From Pseudomonas fluorescens (GTDB lineage: Bacteria > Pseudomonadota > Gammaproteobacteria > Pseudomonadales > Pseudomonadaceae), in contig NZ_CABVHU010000015.1 of NCBI RefSeq assembly GCF_902497855.1, positions 106,760 through 170,759 on the forward strand: a stretch of 64,000 nucleotides of DNA, written 5' to 3'. The position numbers and the translations under genes were made by a program. This document shows positions 8,975-17,123 of this stretch, one piece after another; the first letter of the stretch is position 1; every line of letters starts with the position of its first letter. The notes beneath the pieces were generated by a model. The model did no database searches. It saw only the letters and a program-made list of their open reading frames with translations, and was not told the DNA's origin.

Positions 8975-9062
8975 GCACATCTCCTTTTTTTCGATCGATG
9001 GGTACTCTTCGGTTGGCACCAGAATACCCCGGTGGTTCCGTGCAAAGCTCAAATATCCCAGT

Positions 9063-9181
9063 GTACGCCGCCCCCCTTGTAGGAGCTGGCTTGCCAGCGA
9101 AGGCGGCCTTTCTGTCGAACAAGATGTTGCCTGATCCACCGCCTTCGCTGGCAAGCCAGCTCCTACAGGGGGGTACGCGTA
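9063..9181. repeat. REPIN
   Basis: Two REP cores (GTAGGAGCTGGCTTGCCAGC and its reverse complement) around a spacer with CGAACAAGATGTTGCC. Flanks TACGCCGCCCCCCTTG and GGGGGGTACGCGTA extend the palindrome imperfectly. Confidence 0.9.
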
Positions 9182-9367
9182 CGGCGCGAGCTGTCGCAGG
9201 CTGCTGATCTTTTGATTCAACTGTCCGCCTACCAGCATTTACAGACCACCGGTACTGCACTTTTCCCCGTTTCCCGGCTCTATCCCATGGCCAGCCTGCG
9301 GCGATCCCCACCGCAAGCCCATGTCCAAGTTCAAACACCCATGCTTCGAGTGTTACCCCTCATCACG

Positions 9368-10090
9368 ATGCACACCCGCCGTTACAGCCTGCTGCTGGCT
9401 TGTCTGTCGACGCTCTGCTTCACCGGATGCACCCAGCACCAGGGCGGTGACATCATCGACCAGTTCCGCCAAGGCAAACCCCAGGAATTCCTCCAGACCA
9501 GCGTCGACCGCATGGCAACCCTGGCAATGCGCGACAACCTCGACAGCCTCTACTTGCTCATGAGCAAGCTCTACCTGCGCAACCCCGAAGAGTTGAAAAA
9601 GTCCGGCTTCCTCGACGCCCGCACCGCTGGGCAGCAAGTGCGCATGGCCATCGAAATGCAACAACCGTTGCCGACCCTGGGCGGCAAAAAAGACCTGGCG
9701 GCACTGAGCTTCGCCATGAGCCCGGAATTCCTCGGCGACCGGGTCGGCGCCTTTATCTATGCCATCGGCAGCATGCTGGTCACCGCCCACGGCAATCGTC
9801 TCGAGTTCTACATGACCGATGCGATCAACCCGACCTTCGTCAACAACGCCGCGCGCAACATCGAGAAAGCCACCTGGATCCTCAGCCAGCGGCAGAACAA
9901 GCAGGGCGAGCCCTTGCTGTTTTCCAACGAGATTTCGGAGGAGGGCAGCAACCTGAGTTTTGCCGTGGAATTCGGCAAGATCGTCGCACGCCTGGACCTG
10001 CTGACCCAGATGCTCGACGAGCGCTACCGGCGGATCGGCCTGAATTACGCCCAGAGCCTGCTGTTCCTCAATTTCCTGCCCGTACAGTGA
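9368..10090 (+). CDS. Predicted lipoprotein, function unknown
   Basis: A 240-residue protein starting MHTRRYSLLLACLS, with a signal peptide ending in a lipobox-like FTGC at about residue 20, so probably lipid-modified at that cysteine. The rest is mainly helical (IDQFRQGKPQEFLQ, DNLDSLYLLMSKLYLR, ILSQRQNKQGEP) with no enzyme motif that I recognise. An upstream in-frame ATG at 9341 is possible but would lengthen the n-region. It looks like a conserved Pseudomonas envelope protein. No operon partner: next gene is 240 bp away behind a REP. Confidence 0.7.
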   Translation: MHTRRYSLLLACLSTLCFTGCTQHQGGDIIDQFRQGKPQEFLQTSVDRMATLAMRDNLDSLYLLMSKLYLRNPEELKKSGFLDARTAGQQVRMAIEMQQPLPTLGGKKDLAALSFAMSPEFLGDRVGAFIYAIGSMLVTAHGNRLEFYMTDAINPTFVNNAARNIEKATWILSQRQNKQGEPLLFSNEISEEGSNLSFAVEFGKIVARLDLLTQMLDERYRRIGLNYAQSLLFLNFLPVQ

Positions 10091-10126
10091 GTGGCTGCTT
10101 GCACCGATAGCTCACCCCCCCCATGA

Positions 10127-10222
10127 CCTGTAGGAGCCAGGCTTGCCGGCGAACCAGGCGCCGCGGTGTATCTGTTGCTCCGCGTTATCGTTCTTCGCGA
10201 GCAAGCTTCGCTCCTACAGGGA
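10127..10222. repeat. REPIN, divergent arms
   Basis: A left REP (CTGTAGGAGCCAGGCTTGCC) and a right REP of another subtype (GAGCAAGCTTCGCTCCTACA) face each other. The arms are less alike than in neighbouring REPINs. Confidence 0.75.
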
Positions 10223-10260
10223 TGTCAGCGCACATAGGCATAACGATAGACCGCATCGAT

Positions 10261-10272
10261 ATAACTGGTTAT
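10261..10272. promoter_or_regulatory. Inverted repeat upstream of the TauE/SafE gene
   Basis: ATAAC-TG-GTTAT, a 5-bp inverted repeat directly followed by AAGAAAAA, lies 58 bp before the start codon. It could be an operator for a sulfur regulator such as CysB, but the regulator is a guess. Confidence 0.3.
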
Positions 10273-10329
10273 AAGAAAAATCGCTATGCTGCGGACCAGT
10301 TTTTTCATGCGATTTTTGTGGGCGTGTTA

Positions 10330-11115
10330 ATGGAATTCGTTAACTTCGGGTTGGTGGTCGCAGGTTTGGTGGTGGGTTTCATCGTCGGCATGACCGGCGT
10401 GGGCGGCGGCTCATTGATGACGCCGATCCTGCTGTGGTTCGGGGTCAATCCGGCGACGGCGGTGGGCACGGATCTCCTGTACGCCGCCATTACCAAATCC
10501 AGCGGCGTTCTGGTTCATAAAAAGAACAACAACATCGATTGGGCAATCACCGGCTGGCTGACCCTCGGCAGTGTGCCGGCGGTGCTGATGACGCTGTGGT
10601 TCCTGAGCACCCTGCAGACATCCCCCGATGCCATGAACGCCGTGATCAAACAGGCCTTGGGCTTTGTCCTGTTTGCCACCGCGCTGGCGATTTTCTTCAA
10701 GAAGCGCTTGCTCGATTTCGCCCACAAACGCGCGGGCGGCAACTACAACCCCAGTGGCCCACGCCTGAACGGGCTGACCGTGCTGACTGGCCTGGTGCTC
10801 GGCACCATGGTCGCCCTGACCTCCATCGGTGCCGGCGCCCTGGGAACCGTAGCCCTGTTCATTCTTTATCCCATGCTGCCAACCCGCCGCCTGGTAGGCA
10901 CGGAAATCGCCCACGCCGTACCCCTGACCCTGGTCGCCGGCCTCGGTCACGCGAGTATGGGCAACATGGATTGGCACGTACTGGGCTACCTGCTGGTCGG
11001 TTCGCTGCCAGGCATTTACCTGGGCAGTCACCTGACTGGCCGCATCTCCGACGAAATGTTGCGTCCTTGCCTGGCGACGATGCTGGCGCTGATCGGCTAC
11101 AAACTGGCGTTCTGA
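10330..11115 (+). CDS. TauE/SafE (DUF81) family membrane transporter
   Basis: A 261-residue integral membrane protein with about eight hydrophobic segments. The family signature is visible twice: GFIVGMTGVGGGSLMTPIL near the N-terminus and LTSIGAGALGTVALF in the second half, which points to an internal duplication. Members export sulfite, sulfoacetate or other anions, or take up sulfur compounds. The ATG at 10330 is chosen because the hydrophobic domain starts there; the upstream frame translates a REP. Substrate is not readable from the sequence. The gene stands alone. Confidence 0.85.
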   Translation: MEFVNFGLVVAGLVVGFIVGMTGVGGGSLMTPILLWFGVNPATAVGTDLLYAAITKSSGVLVHKKNNNIDWAITGWLTLGSVPAVLMTLWFLSTLQTSPDAMNAVIKQALGFVLFATALAIFFKKRLLDFAHKRAGGNYNPSGPRLNGLTVLTGLVLGTMVALTSIGAGALGTVALFILYPMLPTRRLVGTEIAHAVPLTLVAGLGHASMGNMDWHVLGYLLVGSLPGIYLGSHLTGRISDEMLRPCLATMLALIGYKLAF

Positions 11116-11134
11116 TCTCTGCCGCGGGCCCCAA

Positions 11135-11503
11135 TCACTCACGGGTGAAGATCTCCAGCAGGTGCCCGTCCGGGTCATCGAAGTAGACCCGCCGGCCACC
11201 GCCGTAGTCATTGATTTCGTCCAGTCGCTGCTTGCCGGGATCAGCCCACCAGGGTTGCTTTCGCGCTCGCAGACGGGCGAAGGCCGCATCGAACTCATCG
11301 TCCCCAAGCAAAAACGCATAGTGCTGAGAAGCGATCGGCGGGTCGTTGTTGTAGAAATCCAGCGACACGCCGTTGTCGAGTTTAACGACCAGCATCGGCC
11401 CGAAGGGTTCAGGCGCGGGCAGGCCGAGGAGGTCGGCCAGGTAGTTGGCCGACGTCTGCTTGTCGCGGCACCAGACGATGGTGTGGTTCAGCTGAGCGCT
11501 CAT
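11135..11503 (-). CDS. VOC (glyoxalase/bleomycin-resistance) superfamily protein
   Basis: A 122-residue single-domain VOC protein: MSAQLNHTIVWCRDKQTSA at the start, LDFYNND in the middle and the C-terminal metal-ligand strand FDDPDGHLLEIFTRE. H7 and the final E of LLEIF are at positions that bind metal in this fold. Such proteins act as dimers on varied substrates, so the reaction is unknown. Convergent with the TauE/SafE gene, 19 bp away. Confidence 0.85.
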   Translation of the reverse strand: MSAQLNHTIVWCRDKQTSANYLADLLGLPAPEPFGPMLVVKLDNGVSLDFYNNDPPIASQHYAFLLGDDEFDAAFARLRARKQPWWADPGKQRLDEINDYGGGRRVYFDDPDGHLLEIFTRE

Positions 11504-11682
11504 GGTGTGGCCCTCACTGCGTTTCAGGTGTCGAGTACTGAACCATGAGATTAGTCCAGCCTGTTGCGCAATGACTGCCCTGACCTAAGCTTGGGGCAGG
11601 GCGAAACATAATTGCGAAGCGTCCCCGGAACGAACGCCGCGATGCGCAATCATTAGAGCGTGGATATCAAAAGGAGATGCGC

Positions 11683-12231
11683 ATGCTCATCAGGTCATTG
11701 ACCCTGGCTACCCTGCTGGCTTTCGCCGGTCCCTTGTTCGCCGCCGATGGCGACTCACCGCTGGACATGGACAAGGGCAGGGCCCGGCCGTTGATTGTCA
11801 TCGCTCCGAGTACGGTCGATCCCACATGGGTCAGCTTGAAAAAGGCACTGGATGAGCCCGCCAACCGCAAGGGTTTCGACGATCGCAATATGGTCCTGTA
11901 CAGCGTGCTCAATCTGATGGGCCAGCGCGAGGGCAAAGACCTGGGGCCGCAAGATACGGCGGCATTGATCCGCTCGCTCAAGTTGGGGGCTGGCGCGAAG
12001 ACCAAGGTGATTCTGGTCGGCAAGGACGGCGAAAAGAAACTGGAACAGTCGGATAAGGTCGACCTGCAGGCGATTTTCAAAACCATCGACGAATTGCCGG
12101 CGACAGAGAAAGAAGCCACGGCACCGACGCCACCGCCGGTGACCGAACCCGCCCCGGCCAAGGGCTCCAAGGCGACAAAACCGGCCAAACCAACCAAGCC
12201 CGCCAAGCCGCCTGAAATGCCGGATGATTGA
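11683..12231 (+). CDS. DUF4174 domain secreted protein
   Basis: A 182-residue exported protein. A signal peptide ends around AFAGPLFA-ADG. The core RPLIVIAPSTVDPTWVSLK through KVILVGKDGEKK is thioredoxin-like in pattern and fits DUF4174. The tail, from about residue 145, is rich in Pro, Ala and Lys (TKPAKPTKPAKPPEM) and probably disordered. The ATG at 11683 is preferred over 11677 because AAGGAG ends right at 11676. Function unknown; probably periplasmic. Confidence 0.8.
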   Translation: MLIRSLTLATLLAFAGPLFAADGDSPLDMDKGRARPLIVIAPSTVDPTWVSLKKALDEPANRKGFDDRNMVLYSVLNLMGQREGKDLGPQDTAALIRSLKLGAGAKTKVILVGKDGEKKLEQSDKVDLQAIFKTIDELPATEKEATAPTPPPVTEPAPAKGSKATKPAKPTKPAKPPEMPDD

Positions 12232-12263
12232 ATCCGCACAGAACCTTTATGGCGAATGAATCC

Positions 12264-12366
12264 CCTGTAGGAGCGAGCTTGCTCGCGATGGACGTTAACG
12301 ATAACGCGTTTTCCCTGAATGAACGCATCGTCCTCAAGACCATCGCGAGCAAGCTCGCTCCCACAG
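12264..12366. repeat. REPIN (GAGCGAGCTTGCTCGCGATGG subtype)
   Basis: REP cores GTAGGAGCGAGCTTGCTCGC and GCGAGCAAGCTCGCTCCCAC in inverted orientation around a 50-bp spacer with GTTAACGATAACGCG. Confidence 0.9.
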
Positions 12367-12405
12367 TTGATCGCGCCTTTCGCCAATCTGGCGTCCACTG
12401 AAGAC

Positions 12406-12516
12406 CCCCTGTAGGAGCTGGCTTGTCGGATCGCCGCACCGCAGCGAATGCGATCTGTCAGCCACCACCTCTATTGAATGTGCCGCCGTCTTCGCCAGCA
12501 AGCCGGCTCCTACATA
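12406..12516. repeat. Degenerate REPIN
   Basis: Left arm CTGTAGGAGCTGGCTTGTCGG is altered in the loop; right arm TCGCCAGCAAGCCGGCTCCTAC is normal. It directly follows the previous REPIN and borders the Septu-like module. Confidence 0.75.
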
Positions 12517-12589
12517 GGATCCCTGTCGTTCAACAATCTCGTGTTCGCTGAAGATCACTTACCTTCGCGGGCAGATCGCACCGCCGTTC

Positions 12590-13225
12590 CTACGGTTGAG
12601 CCAGATAATTGCTGATTACATTGACCAGGACAGGTGAGAAAGGCTGGAGACATTGCGCTGCATCCGGTGTTTTCAGATTCTCCAGGAGCAACTCCAGCAA
12701 CTCTTCATCTTCAAACTGCAAGTCTTCGGGGAGCACGCTTTGGCTATAGATCAGCGCATCGACCAACTGTTTGCGTGCACCGACAAGGCCTCGATTGCTT
12801 TCTTCGGTATGACCCAGATTCAATGCCTCGATTGAAACCCTGGCCCGTTCGGTACAGCCTCTTACCAGGCCGGACAAGTAGAACTTGATTTCGGTTTCAC
12901 AATCAGCCATCAACGGCGTAAGTGGCAGCGGTCGTGTACCGCGACCATGACCACATTGATTTGGACGCTGGCAACTGGCGACGATGTTGGAAAAATCCAA
13001 AGTCCGGTTCGGCGCACGATCCTGGGCTTCAAGATGTTCATTATGGGCGTCATCAATCGTGATGGATTGACAGCAATACGCACACAAACCGTATTGTTCC
13101 GAGATGCACGATGAACGAATGGACCGGCTCTCTTCCCGTGGTAAGTCCGGGTAACGTAGCGCGCTGTTCGAGCGCTTCCAGCGAGTCAGCGATTGCGGCT
13201 CCATGCCTTTATCGATCTTACGCAC
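12590..13225 (-). CDS. ptuB: PtuB-like HNH nuclease of a Septu-type defence module
   Basis: A 211-residue protein of the TIGR02646/PtuB type. The HNH-like core is visible: zinc-knuckle cysteines C48 and C51 (GLCAYC), H61-E63-H64 in the box HNEHLEAQ, N80 in DFSNIVASC, and C85/C91 near CGHGRG. This matches the HNH nucleases that partner PtuA ATPases in Septu systems and retron-Ec78. Its start overlaps the end of the upstream ATPase gene by 8 bp, so the two are translationally coupled. No reverse transcriptase is nearby, so it is not a retron. Expected role: DNA cleavage when the ATPase senses phage. Base composition looks lower in GC than the flanks. Confidence 0.8.
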   Translation of the reverse strand: MRKIDKGMEPQSLTRWKRSNSALRYPDLPREESRSIRSSCISEQYGLCAYCCQSITIDDAHNEHLEAQDRAPNRTLDFSNIVASCQRPNQCGHGRGTRPLPLTPLMADCETEIKFYLSGLVRGCTERARVSIEALNLGHTEESNRGLVGARKQLVDALIYSQSVLPEDLQFEDEELLELLLENLKTPDAAQCLQPFSPVLVNVISNYLAQP

Positions 13226-14585
13226 GGCGCAACTCCAGCTTGCGGATCAACAATGCAGCCTTCGCCAGCTCCAGGTGACCTTCTGGAAGCTCAAGTGAAA
13301 GCTCGGAAAAAAGCTTCTTCGCGGCGTCCAGATCACCGTCCTGCAATCGCTCCAGCAATCGATTCAAGCGTTGCTGCACGTCGCTGTTGCGAATATCGGT
13401 GTCCATGACTTCCAATAGAACCTGATTGGCATCCAGTCCATAAAGGCCATTGCGTTCCTGTAGTTCCCCGTCATCCAGCACGTAAACCAACACATCTTTT
13501 GCGTCGCTGATGACCAGCGGCGAATGGGTTGTCAGCACAAACTGGCAATTGGGGAAGGTCTCGCTCAACTGCCGAATCAAGCTGCGCTGCCATTTTGGGT
13601 GCAGGTGCAAATCGACTTCATCAATCAGTACGATGCCGTCACCTTCTAATGGATTGTCCAAAGACTGATTCATCATCGCCAATCGACGAGCGATGTCGCC
13701 GACCAGCGCCATCATCGACTTTTCACCCTGCGAGAGTTGGGACACGTTGAGCGTCACGCCGTCCTTGTCTATCGCCATGTGCAGGCGCGGTTTGCGCTGC
13801 ACTCTCAGGTTGCTGAAGCCTGGCATGAACGCTGCGATAGCAGAGCGAACGGCGGTCAACTGGCGATCACGGGATGAGGCTTTCAGCTGGGAAAGGGTTT
13901 TCCAGATGTCACTGTCCTTGCCAAATTTTTCGGAAATTTCGGCCAGGGCAGTGTCGGACACGCCGGTTTCATTTTCGCTGTCTTCGCGTTCGCGAAACCA
14001 TTCGAAAAAGCGCCGGAAATCCACGCCACGATTCAATGAGTTGTCGTAGCCGTCCAGTTGATCAAAGGAATGTTTGGTGCGGATTTTTAGCGGAATTTCC
14101 AGAACCGAACGCTCGACCGGGTAGTAGGCGATCAAGGGGAGCGAGGCTTTATCAGATGCGGTCAATTCACTTCGGTAATGATCAGCCAGACGGCTAGCAT
14201 CTACCAACTCGCTGTGGACAGCGATCTTTCGCCCTTGCCTGCCGCGAGCAATGGCCCATGAGAACAAGTGATTTTTTTGATCACCCTCGGGATAATCTGA
14301 ACGTGCCAGTGAACCGTCTACTACGGCAACAAAAACAAATGCGACGGAAGCGCCGTTTCGAATGTCCTCATTTGCCAGGTGGTTGCCATTACCTTTCTCG
14401 GTACGAATCCTGGCCACCAACCAGCTCAGTGATGTGGCCAGTGATTTTAATAGGGTAGTTTTCCCGGCACCGTTGTTCCCCACCAATACCGTCACATTTG
14501 AGGGATGTTTGGCTGTGGGGGCCAAGTAAACGGTCAAATCGTTGAACCGACCGACATCCTTGAGCTTGAAACTGAAAATTTCCAT
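13218..14585 (-). CDS. ptuA: PtuA-like AAA/ABC-type ATPase of a Septu-type defence module
   Basis: A 455-residue RecF/Rad50-like ATPase. Walker A GNNGAGKT is at 36-43, the ABC signature LSQGEKS at 284-290, Walker B and the catalytic acid in GIVLIDEVDLHLHP at 317-330, and the H-loop TTHSP at 352-356. All catalytic positions look intact. After the ATPase core, a C-terminal helical part (RLNRLLERLQDGDLDAAKKL) is typical of PtuA. It is followed, with 8-bp overlap, by the PtuB-like nuclease gene, which fixes the assignment as Septu rather than a housekeeping SMC-like protein. The start at 14585 has AAGGG about 8 nt upstream. Confidence 0.82.
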   Translation of the reverse strand: MEIFSFKLKDVGRFNDLTVYLAPTAKHPSNVTVLVGNNGAGKTTLLKSLATSLSWLVARIRTEKGNGNHLANEDIRNGASVAFVFVAVVDGSLARSDYPEGDQKNHLFSWAIARGRQGRKIAVHSELVDASRLADHYRSELTASDKASLPLIAYYPVERSVLEIPLKIRTKHSFDQLDGYDNSLNRGVDFRRFFEWFREREDSENETGVSDTALAEISEKFGKDSDIWKTLSQLKASSRDRQLTAVRSAIAAFMPGFSNLRVQRKPRLHMAIDKDGVTLNVSQLSQGEKSMMALVGDIARRLAMMNQSLDNPLEGDGIVLIDEVDLHLHPKWQRSLIRQLSETFPNCQFVLTTHSPLVISDAKDVLVYVLDDGELQERNGLYGLDANQVLLEVMDTDIRNSDVQQRLNRLLERLQDGDLDAAKKLFSELSLELPEGHLELAKAALLIRKLELRRA

Positions 14586-15087
14586 TACATCGCCCTTGGG
14601 GGTCAGTCGGTGTGAATATTTGAGTGCGCATTATGACATTCCCGACCACGGATTGATCCGCTGTCGTTTAGATACAACGGTTTCGGTCGCACCACAACGG
14701 TCATTAGTAAAAAGTAATTGCAGCATATGCCTTTGAAAATGAGTCGTGGCAAAGGCCTTCGCTTGCGTCGGACATTTCCTGCAAGACGCGGCGCACTCCG
14801 TGAACTGGTGCTCGGCGGACTGCGCCGATAACCTTCTCTAGCCGCTGCAAAATCAGCGGCCGGATGTGGAAGTCCGGTGATCAAAGTCATCTACCAATGC
14901 CCGTAAAGCGCATGTCGACATTTTTTATGTCAACATTGCCGCGTTATGGCGGCTGTGCGCGGGAGCACTTTCGAGTGCGCCGGGTATTGGTGGGTTGGCC
15001 TGGTCTTCCACACCTGCGTACAGCTGCCACCCTCATGTGGAAGTGAGATGGGTAGTTTTCCCAACAATCCCCAATGGATCCTCTCCC
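14586..15087. other. 500-bp non-coding stretch upstream of ptuA and the DUF6124-type gene
   Basis: This gap between divergent genes carries the ptuA promoter region on its left part. Its right part (about 14940-15060) holds the structured leader described separately. Several short overlapping frames exist but lack ribosome sites and look non-coding. A short stem GCCGCTGCAAAATCAGCGGC occurs near 14842-14861. No REP and no transposase remnant is seen. Confidence 0.5.
14961..15043 (+). ncRNA. Structured leader upstream of the DUF6124-type gene
   Basis: Two stem-loops follow each other. The first is GCACT-TTCG-AGTGC (14965-14978), a 5-bp stem closed by a TTCG tetraloop, with two more GG/CC pairs beyond a mismatch. 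The second has 8-bp arms CTTCCACA (15005-15012) and TGTGGAAG (15036-15043), with a nested mini-hairpin CTG-CGTA-CAG (15014-15023) in the loop. It ends 45 bp before the start codon. From memory, similar sequence precedes other genes of this small-protein family in P. fluorescens strains, which would fit a regulatory leader or a sRNA. Confidence 0.5.
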
Positions 15088-15447
15088 ATGAAAAAAGTAA
15101 GTCCCAATCCCCCTGAATCCCCAACCAATTCCAATCCCCTCGACCCCGTTCCACTTTCCAACATCACCGAACCCGCCATCAGCGCTCGTCTGCGCAACCC
15201 CAACCACGCCGACCCGGTCAGCCACATCTTCACCATCGTCCCCGGCGTCGACTCCGTAACCCTGCTATGCCATGCCTGCGAAACCCTCGCGTCGCTGAAC
15301 GTCCTCGTCACGGACCTGGCCTGCAAACTGGAAAGCTCCAACCGCAACGTGGCGCTGTCGATTCAGCAGTTGGCCGTCGTGGGCGAGTTATTGGTGAATC
15401 GGGCACTGGACAATCTCGATCCACCCGAAGGCGCGCCGGCTGTTTAG
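15088..15447 (+). CDS. DUF6124/DUF3077-type small Pseudomonas protein
   Basis: A 119-residue protein: MKKVSPNPPESPTNSNPLD (disordered N-terminus), then HIFTIVPGVDSVTLLCHACE, LASLNVLVTDLACKLE and a helical end with VALSIQQLAVVGELLVNRAL. I recognise the family as the DUF3077/DUF6124 group, present in many paralogous copies in P. fluorescens-group genomes, function unknown. The ATG at 15088 is chosen because the conserved N-terminal motif starts there; the longer frame translates the leader. A strong terminator follows 18 bp after the stop, so it is a single-gene unit. Confidence 0.75.
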   Translation: MKKVSPNPPESPTNSNPLDPVPLSNITEPAISARLRNPNHADPVSHIFTIVPGVDSVTLLCHACETLASLNVLVTDLACKLESSNRNVALSIQQLAVVGELLVNRALDNLDPPEGAPAV

Positions 15448-15465
15448 TCAACAGGCGCACCAATG

Positions 15466-15497
15466 AAAATGGGCGACCTCAAGGGGTCGCCCATTTT
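15466..15497. terminator. Bidirectional intrinsic terminator
   Basis: Arms AAAATGGGCGACC (15466-15478) and GGTCGCCCATTTT (15485-15497) form a perfect 13-bp stem with a 6-nt loop and T/A tracts on both sides. It serves the DUF6124-type gene and the convergent beta-lactamase gene. Confidence 0.9.
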
Positions 15498-15525
15498 GAT
15501 GACTGCCACAGGTCGGGGGGTTGAG

Positions 15526-16680
15526 TTACTGGCTCAGTGCGCTCAATACCCTGTGCGCCACTTTCACCCGCTCAGCATTCGGATAGTTTTTGTTGGCCAG
15601 GATCACGATGCCGATATCTTTCGAGGGCACATACGCGACATAGGCACCGAAGCCGCCCGTAGAGCCGGTTTTATTGACCAGCACAACGTCCGGTAGAGGT
15701 TGCAGCGGGTTCAGCAACTGGACTTCGTGAGCTTCCATCGCCATCTGCGTCGAGTTGCCGTCGAGCAACTGCTCGAGCGTGACCGGGTAGCCGTAGAGTT
15801 CCCAGCCCAATCCCTGGGTCATGTCACCGACTTTGAAATAACCCGTGTGCGTGGTGGCAATTGCCCGCTGCAGCGGCGCTTCAAGCCCTGCCGGTTTCAT
15901 GTTTACCTGAACATAGCGAAGCAGATCCGCCGCGCTGGTTTTCACCCCATACGCCTCCGAATCCAGCGCCCCCGGCCCGACCCGCACCGGCTTGTCTTCC
16001 TTGCTGTACCCCTGGGCATAAAGCCCCATCTGATCCTGCGGCACCTTGAGGAAGGTGTGCGTCAGCCCGAGTTTCGGCAGCAGGGTTTTTTCCATCACCT
16101 CATCGAACGGCGCGCCCATGCTTTCGGCCGCCAGATAGCCAAACAGCCCAAGGCTCGGGTTCGAATACTGCCGATGGCTGCCAGCGGTGTAGGTCGGTTT
16201 CCACTGCTTGAAATAGCCGAGCATCTTGTCCGGCGCATCGGCCTCGGCGGGGAATTGCAGCGGCAGTCCACCGGCGGAGTAGGTGCCGAGTTGCAATACG
16301 CTGATGTCATCGAACGCACTGCCGCGCAGCTCTGGTAGGACGTTGCTGGCCTTGTCTGACAGGGACAGTTTGCCTGTCGCCTGGGCATAGGCGGCGAGGG
16401 TGGCCGTGAAGGTCTTGCTCACCGAACCGATCTCGAACAGGGTATTTTCGGTAACGGCGTTGCCGTTTTCCTTCGAGGCCACGCCGTAGTTGAAGTACTG
16501 CGCCTGGCCGTTGACGGTGATCGCGACCGCGACGCCGGGGATCTGCTGTTGCTGCATCACCGGTTCGATGGCGGCGTTGACGATGGATTCGATATTGTCG
16601 TCAGCTACGCAGTGACCGGCGCCGAGGAAAAGTACGAAAACACTGTAGGACGCGAATTTTTTCAGGTTGTATTCAGGCAT
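15526..16680 (-). CDS. ampC: Class C beta-lactamase (AmpC)
   Basis: A 384-residue serine beta-lactamase exported to the periplasm. The signal peptide covers about residues 1-26 (SYSVFVLFLGAGHCVA). The three active-site motifs are intact: S86-V-S-K89, Y172-S-N174 and K337-T-G339. Length fits class C enzymes. The ATG at 16680 is chosen; an in-frame ATG at 16698 is nearly as good, so the start is uncertain by six residues. No divergent ampR gene is present; upstream lies the end of a T6SS cassette, so the usual AmpR-mediated induction is not visible here. Confidence 0.92.
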   Translation of the reverse strand: MPEYNLKKFASYSVFVLFLGAGHCVADDNIESIVNAAIEPVMQQQQIPGVAVAITVNGQAQYFNYGVASKENGNAVTENTLFEIGSVSKTFTATLAAYAQATGKLSLSDKASNVLPELRGSAFDDISVLQLGTYSAGGLPLQFPAEADAPDKMLGYFKQWKPTYTAGSHRQYSNPSLGLFGYLAAESMGAPFDEVMEKTLLPKLGLTHTFLKVPQDQMGLYAQGYSKEDKPVRVGPGALDSEAYGVKTSAADLLRYVQVNMKPAGLEAPLQRAIATTHTGYFKVGDMTQGLGWELYGYPVTLEQLLDGNSTQMAMEAHEVQLLNPLQPLPDVVLVNKTGSTGGFGAYVAYVPSKDIGIVILANKNYPNAERVKVAHRVLSALSQ

Positions 16681-16877
16681 GACTGAGCCACTTTCCATGA
16701 GTTTCCAATGATATTAACCGCTTCTCTCCAAGCGGCTTTTGAATCTGGCCGAAGGCGCCCGATGATCGCCATCAAGCGATCTATCTCTCGTGTCGAGAGG
16801 CGGTTGGTTGGTTCGTCGAACGCGGGCTCGCATTGAATGAAATGCGGAGTATCAGGTGACCCGAACATTCTGCGCAT
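16662..16877 (-). CDS. Small ORF at the end of the T6SS cassette
   Basis: A possible 71-residue protein starting MRRMFGSPDTPHFIQ, with a helical middle (LSTREIDRLMAIIGRLRPDS). GGAG lies 9 nt upstream of the ATG at 16877. Its 5' end overlaps the PAAR gene by 26 bp and its 3' end overlaps the ampC start by 19 bp. It has no signal peptide. It may be a real small protein of the T6SS cassette or a remnant of a longer gene cut by the ampC junction. I do not recognise the family. Confidence 0.4.
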   Translation of the reverse strand: MRRMFGSPDTPHFIQCEPAFDEPTNRLSTREIDRLMAIIGRLRPDSKAAWREAVNIIGNSWKVAQSCLNTT

Positions 16878-17121
16878 GACTCGACACTCCATGACAACCA
16901 CAGGCTAATCGATGACCGTGCAGTACCACGGGAATGCCATTCATGCGTCGACGCGGATGCCCCTCGACGAAGGCGAATTCGCCCAAGTGCAATGGGCAGG
17001 TAGCCTTGTCGCCCAATACCGCAGGGATTTTTCCGTTTATACGGTGCGTACCCGAAAGTTGGCAGGACACGACCGTGCCACCGCTGCTGGTGGAGTCGCC
17101 CAGGCAGATGGGATGGGTCAT
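16852..17121 (-). CDS. PAAR-domain protein (T6SS spike tip)
   Basis: An 89-residue single-domain PAAR protein. The opening MTHPICLGDSTSSGGTVVSC and the repeat-like IPAVLGDKATCPLH and GIPVVLHGHRLACGC are the family pattern. Cys and His residues near the end (CPLH, CGCH) would bind the structural metal at the tip. It caps a VgrG trimer and sharpens the T6SS needle. It starts 2 bp after the tla3-like gene, within a tightly packed cassette, and so very likely caps the VgrG encoded three genes upstream. Confidence 0.9.
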   Translation of the reverse strand: MTHPICLGDSTSSGGTVVSCQLSGTHRINGKIPAVLGDKATCPLHLGEFAFVEGHPRRRMNGIPVVLHGHRLACGCHGVSSHAQNVRVT

Positions 17122-17123
17122 GG

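Noticed and set aside
12590..15087. A complete retron (reverse transcriptase plus msr-msd)
   Set aside because: PtuA/PtuB-like partners occur in retrons, but no reverse transcriptase frame or msr/msd-like repeat exists in the flanks.
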